This document shows, one piece after another, positions 59,150-64,000 of a DNA stretch of 64,000 nucleotides (within the stretch, counting starts at the first letter, position 1; the number at the start of each line of letters is the position of its first letter). The notes below the pieces were generated by a model. That model had not been told where the DNA came from, searched no databases, and saw only the letters and a program-made list of their open reading frames with translations. The position numbers and the translations under genes are program-made. This DNA comes from Tethya wilhelma (taxonomy: Eukaryota > Porifera > Demospongiae > Tethyida > Tethyidae), in assembly GCA_964030475.1 (NCBI GenBank), contig CAXIPT010000004.1, positions 968,385 through 1,032,384 on the forward strand. Direction: 5' to 3'.

Positions 59150-59760
59150 ACTACCCTTGTCCTGCACAACTTCAAAGCCTTTATGCTTATATAGCTGGTA
59201 GTGCCTAGATGTTTGTTTGCCGACTTTTAGGCAGCAACGAGTAGCATGGCAAAGAATCCAATGGGAAGAAATGAAGTTAATATAATTATACAATCAAAAC
59301 TGGCTCAACAGTCTGGAAATTAAGCCAGTTCAATTGAGGGAGTATTTAAACGGAGAAAACAAAATTGCACTGTGTTGTGGCTTAGTTTTTGGTTTACACT
59401 ATTTGTACCATAGTTAGGTCACACTTCAAAGCTACCTGCTGCACCCTCGTGAATACATACAACAGCTCTTCAAGGAGTAGCCTAGTTCGTTCCAAGGCCT
59501 TCTAATTCTGCGCGCTGCTTGTAATGATTTATTGAATTGACGATCTTTACCATTTTCGTCTAAATAAACTTATCTGGTATTACAGTGGTAAGAATCGTCA
59601 ACGTAACCATAGATAATTTATAGACACGTACGTACGTGTCTATATTATCTATGACGTAACAAATCAGCTATAGTAGTACGTATACGCATACGCAGAGGGC
59701 CTAGCGCCCGGATTATGATAGCTATTAGTATATGTTACATGTACAACTGAGCAAATTATA
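59150..59760. repeat. Worn copy of the ~1-kb dispersed repeat upstream of gene F
   Basis: Pieces such as AACTGGCTCAAC, GAAAACAAAATTGCACTGT and GTTGTGGCTT match 49680-49890. The Death 1 N-terminal exon expected for gene F is not found here. Confidence 0.5.
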
Positions 59761-59777
59761 CTGTTTGTTTCTCTCAG

Positions 59778-59906
59778 GAGGGCTGCACTAGAAAAGTGGC
59801 AGGAGAAGAATGGCTTCAGATCCACCTATCGTAGCTTGATAGTGACATTCCTCAATGCTGCATGGGAAGATCAGTTTTGCTGAGGCAGTTTGTAAGGTAC
59901 TGGGAG
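59778..59906 (+). pseudogene. Frameshifted second Death 1 exon of gene F
   Basis: Starts at a CTCTCAG acceptor and reads RRAALEKWQEKNGFRSTYRS like the 125-nt exon of genes A-C, but is 129 nt long. A four-base insertion after AATGCTG shifts the frame and brings an early TGA. The GTGAGA donor is kept. The first Death 1 exon and the PPPKM linker exon are missing around it. Confidence 0.8.
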
Positions 59907-60080
59907 GTGAGAAACGTGACTGCTTGTTTATACGCTTATGATATACATAAACTTGTTAAAAATAATATATATATTCTAGTTTACTTGTTTACTTATTGAC
60001 CAACCGTTGGTCAATAAGTAAACCAACCTATCTCACACAAACACTTTTCTTTTTTTTTGTTTTTTTTAATGAAATTGCAG

Positions 60081-63000
60081 CTTCACAAGGAACTTGTCAA
60101 GGAACTCGTCTAAGAACTGCTGAGCATTTTTTCAATCTCTACATTTTTCTTAGTCCACATGCTGCACAATGGAAAGCCATTGGTCAAGCACTGGGCTTTT
60201 ATCGTGATGAGTTGAAGACTATTCAGTATAACCGCATGCAGATCTCAGGAGGATATGGTTACCTTTCCGAAGTGCTAATTAAGTGGTTGCAGTGGGCACC
60301 AGGGGATGGACGAGGGAGCAAGAACTTTGCCACCTTTGAAGATCTTCGTGATGCTCTTCTAAAAGTGCCAGACATTGCTGCCAAAGCTAATGATCTTGAA
60401 CTAGCTGTAGGTATGGGAAAAAGGTTTTAATTATTTTTAATGTGCAAATATACATTATAATAATTAGCAATATCTATACAGTGAGTGTATTATATAGACA
60501 ATTGATTTGATTCTGAGCAGCTAAGTTGAACTTATAATTCTCATAAATTGCACTGCTCTCTTTTACAGCCACGTCTTCTTGTTATCTCCCTTCCAATACA
60601 CCAGGAGCTCCCATTATGAAAGAAATACAGTATGAAATTGTCCTATATTGCATTTCGGCTTCAACTCGGACAATAAGTGTGAGTCTGTCATTTTGAGTTC
60701 TTCAACCCTGTGTTGATTGGTATTACATATTATGCAGCCAGAAATGTTGTTGGAGAAAGTGATTAGTGCTGGATATGATCATGTCACAGCCTTTTTCTTG
60801 ACATACTTCAACAACCTTATTGTAAGTCATGTAGGCCTAAATATAAGCATGATTCCTTTTTACATTGAAGATGTAAACTAGTCTTGTATAATAATATTAT
60901 TATAATTAAAAGTTCTTCTTCATTGGCAGGAGCTCTTAGAAAATGGAATATCAAAGCTGTTTTTAATAGGGGAAAATCCCTCTCCATTCGACTTTCTTCT
61001 GTCCCAAGGCTTGTTAACACGAGTAGGTTCATGCATGAATGATCTGTGCAATAAATTTCCTGTGTGTGTTTGTATCATGGGAAGCCATACTTTTAAAGGC
61101 ACTGACAGGGAAATATTAGTTGTAGATACTGACCGCACTCAACCGCAAGGAAATATCTCGATAATAATTATTCCACAGGAAATCCGTGGAATATACACAG
61201 TACGTTGAAAAAAGCCAAGAACTATCCAGTGAAAAGAGACTCTAGCACTTGAGATTCTTCAGAAAACTACTAGAAGACAACGCTGGTGTTGTTTTTCTTC
61301 GAAGAGTCTTTGGTACCCGTTTCAAGTTCAAATTTTTAGCGTGCAAGCTGTCACAATTGTCTGTGTCCTGACCGCCTAAAGTAAGCGCTTGAGTCTATAC
61401 TATACTCAAAACTAGAAAGAAAGTAGTGAGAACTCAAAGCGCCATGATACAAGTTGGTTAGAACTTCGAAATACATTCGGTTGTGGTTGTCAGTGAATAA
61501 ACCCAAGGGCGTAGCCCGAGGGTTTGGTCAATAATTATTATACCTCGTGTATTTCACATAGTATATATATAGAGCCCTAGTAGGCATGTTCTAACACATA
61601 TATACGTAGAACCTTTTGTTTACAAAATAATCTATAAGAATATAATTAATAGTGTCCTAACTTAATAATCATGCATGTTTTGTTTCAGTCTAAATTTAAT
61701 GATGAGTTACAAGAAAGAGGAATAAGAGAAAGTTTTCCTGACAAGTTGATGATCTATCTACATCAGGTGCAACAAATAATGTATACTTTTCTGCATGTAT
61801 TTATAATTATATTGCTCTACAGTAATCTGAGTAGAATTGAACCGTCCATACATTCATACATTCACCTCAGTTTCAAGGTAATGAACGTCTTCCATGGACA
61901 GGAGAGGGTATTTTGAGTGATCTTTTCAAATCAAAACGTATGATCATGTTCAATCCTCAAACTGGTGGCTCACAACGTTTGGACTTGAACACGAATAAAA
62001 CATTAAGTGAGAGCATACATGAGGCAAATAGAGCAGCTGCTGGAAGAGATGAAATGTCTTCCCAGTCCTCTAGCTCTAAAACCAAACTCAGGATGAATCA
62101 ACCAGGAAAAATATTGAATTCTTTCCCTGAAGGTGGAGGTAGGTTGAAGAGTATACGTAGAGGAATTGATTGTGTACACTGCATATACTGCAATTTAATG
62201 TCATTATAATTGAAGGTTTGTCAATAGCAGTTATATAGGAGTAAGAGAGAATAATGCACGATTGAATACAGCCTTCTCATGGCAGTTAAGGAAGGTCTCT
62301 GCATGCACCCCGTTAAACATTGCATTACCTAATGCAATGCGAACAAATCACTAGGCAACCCGCACCATGCACATTATCGATGAGGTTATCTTTAATTTAC
62401 AGTCACGAGTAGGAGATAGTCACCTATGCTCTTCAAAAATCAAGGCTATGATACGCTAATATATAATATGACGTCATAAATTACACATAAAACGACTACC
62501 GTAATCCTCTGCACGTGATACACATGTGCCGAGGCTTAATTAATCTACCAGATGACCAATAATTATTAATAATAATGTATGGTGGAGCTAAATCACCAAA
62601 TTTAAATTGCCCAATCATACTAAAATGCAAATCCCCCAAATTATAAACCCACCAAATTTATCTGCAATACTATAATAAATTATATGGTATACCATTAATT
62701 ATGTCGCAATGATTTACTCACAATAAAATGCATGCAGGTCACGTTCTAGGTACTTCCAAGGACTCCCCTCCTCTCTCCACTCAAACTACTCAACCTCAGC
62801 CAACCTCCAATGATGCAGCTTCTGATGGAAGTAGTTCTTCCTCTTCACCCACACAAAAATGGGATCGTTCCAAGGCACATGCCTTGTTGGATCGACTTGA
62901 GAAGGAGCGTAAACTGCAACAGGAACAGTCAATAAGCAGTCCATCATCAACTCAACCTCCAAAACAAAATAATAAATCTGGTCCAAAAGAGAGAGCATTA

Positions 63001-63759
63001 TTAAGAGAAAAACAACCTTTGAGTAAAGATTCTGACTCATCTAGTCAATGCCCACCAACCCAACTGAGTGTCACGGAAACTACCCTTAAAGCATCACTAG
63101 TAACTGTTGACAAATCAGCTACTCCAAAAACTTCACGTTTTCCAGATATTGAGATATCTGAGGATTGTGAATCAGGACTTTTTGAAATGATAGCAGAAAA
63201 GGTTAAAAAATGGGAATTTCTTGGTCGTTCCTTGAACCTTGAAGATGAGCTGCTTGAAACCATCGACAAGAATAATCACTTCAGAGGAGAAAAGTGCATG
63301 AAGATGCTATTTGAATGGAAGAAGGAGTTTGGACATCAAGCAACATACGCTAAACTTAAAGGAGCACTGAAGAATACCCTTCGTGAAGACTTGCTTGAAG
63401 AGCTTGAAACAATTATCCCTGATTCAATAAGCCTCACAGATATGAACATTAATAGTAAAGAGTACCAACTTCAGCTCAAATCTGACAGACTTTCTGAAAC
63501 TGATTTGGCAAGAATCAAGGAAAGTTTTCAAACTAGTAAAGATGACGGCTTGAGCACGGCCATCGTGACAATGTCATTTTTAAGTAGTCCGTCTGAAGTA
63601 AAAAATGAAGGGCCGCCTTGTTCAGTGTGTTGTTATAGTTTTACTGTTAATTTGTGTGAAGAGAGTTGTGTGAGTATTGTAGAAGCTTTGTGTTCGTATG
63701 CTGCTGTTATGAAGCATGCTAATTCTGTCTTGTTTTCTGTGCAATATTCTTTGTTATAG
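60081..63759 (+). CDS. Gene F: Death - unknown domain - Death protein
   Basis: Exons 60081-60410, 60569-60678, 60738-60821, 60930-61199, 61689-61766, 61871-62138 and 62738-63759 join in frame to a TAG stop. The first encodes the Death 2 type of this family (LSPHAAQWKAIGQALGFY, LQWAPGDGRGSKNF). Exons 2-6 encode about 270 residues that I do not recognise, with CVCIMGSHTFKGTDREILVV and KRMIMFNPQTGG as distinctive strings. The last exon has a Ser/Thr/Pro/Gln-rich linker, a basic heptad-like stretch (LLDRLEKERKLQQEQ) and a C-terminal Death domain (about LFEMIAEKVKKWEFLGRSL to KNTLREDLLEELE), then a Cys-rich tail. Its 5' part is degraded, so the true start is uncertain; a Met within the Death exon or a new upstream exon is possible. 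The repeated Death exon links it to genes A-C, on the opposite strand. Confidence 0.68.
62480..62700. repeat. Dispersed-repeat fragments in a gene F intron
   Basis: AAAACGACTACCGTAA and GTGCCGAGGCTTAATTAA are the inverse of strings at 20670-20720. The following CACCAAATTTA-rich stretch resembles the TTGGCGGATT MITE family. Confidence 0.5.
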
Positions 63760-63981
63760 TCTTTGACCCTGTTATAGGTTTTAATTTGTGTATGCATGTA
63801 TGTTTAATAGTAATTATACTTACTAGAATCTACTATTGCATGTGTTTATTCACTTTATTCTCACCTTGTATATATTGTTACTATATGAAATGACTAGTGT
63901 TATAGACTATTAAATTTTAAGTTAATTCTGTAGTTCAGTTGTTCTTTGTATATTGTATTGTGGGTATAGTTGTTAAGTATA

Positions 63982-63987
63982 AATAAA
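63982..63987 (+). promoter_or_regulatory. Poly(A) signal of gene F
   Basis: AATAAA lies about 220 bases after the gene F stop codon, the first canonical copy downstream. The window ends just after it. Confidence 0.55.
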
Positions 63988-64000
63988 TGTTTATTGTAAT

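Overview
The window looks like nuclear DNA of an early-branching animal, most likely a demosponge of the Amphimedon type. This is an inference. It is AT-rich, its introns are short to medium with standard GT-AG borders, it is crowded with small inverted-repeat transposons, and its recognisable genes are metazoan death-fold and caspase genes in many copies. No rRNA, tRNA, CRISPR or bacterial operon signal was seen. Multi-exon genes were assembled by hand from reading phase and splice sites, so exon edges are predictions.

Layout. 1-7302: repeats plus one TTAA-flanked DNA transposon (3080-7041) with an intact 677-codon ORF. 7303-15478 (minus): gene A, with three Death domains, proline/glutamine linkers and three SAM-like modules; its last visible exon is a linker that in another gene here leads into a caspase. 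16080-20100 (minus): gene B, a complete 452-residue paralogue with two Death domains and two SAM-like modules. 22209-23498 (minus): gene C, a 5' stump of the same family. 24000-29600: mostly repeats, with a non-LTR retrotransposon tail. 29600-32690 (minus): a partly decayed gene of unknown function. 33373-33977: the end of an unknown plus-strand gene. 34308-34950 (minus): a caspase pseudogene. 35383-35456: assembly gap. 35812-40193 (plus): gene D, a caspase whose 5' exons are missing. 40200-47375: repeats. 47468-49269: an apparently exact second copy of 33581-35382. 50396-50675: a decayed Death exon. 50833-53906 (plus): gene E, a multi-domain gene ending at a single ankyrin-repeat exon. 54479-55158 and 55419-58646: split Mutator-like material. 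58794-59031: a short element sharing the ends of the first transposon. 59778-63759 (plus): gene F, with a broken Death exon, a Death domain, a domain I do not recognise and a final Death domain.

How the genes relate. A, B, C, D and F are built from a shared set of exons, many of them starting and ending in phase 1. Such exons can be dropped, added or swapped without breaking the frame. The result is a local family of adaptor-like proteins (Death plus SAM) and at least one effector (linker plus caspase). From known family behaviour, Death and SAM domains form homotypic complexes that recruit and activate caspases, so the cluster may encode matched adaptors and proteases for cell death or innate immunity. 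That pairing is inference.

Assembly caution. The 1.8-kb perfect duplication lies at the end of one contig (before the N gap) and at the start of another (after the single N at 47376). It looks like an unmerged overlap, so the contig carrying caspase D may be misplaced.
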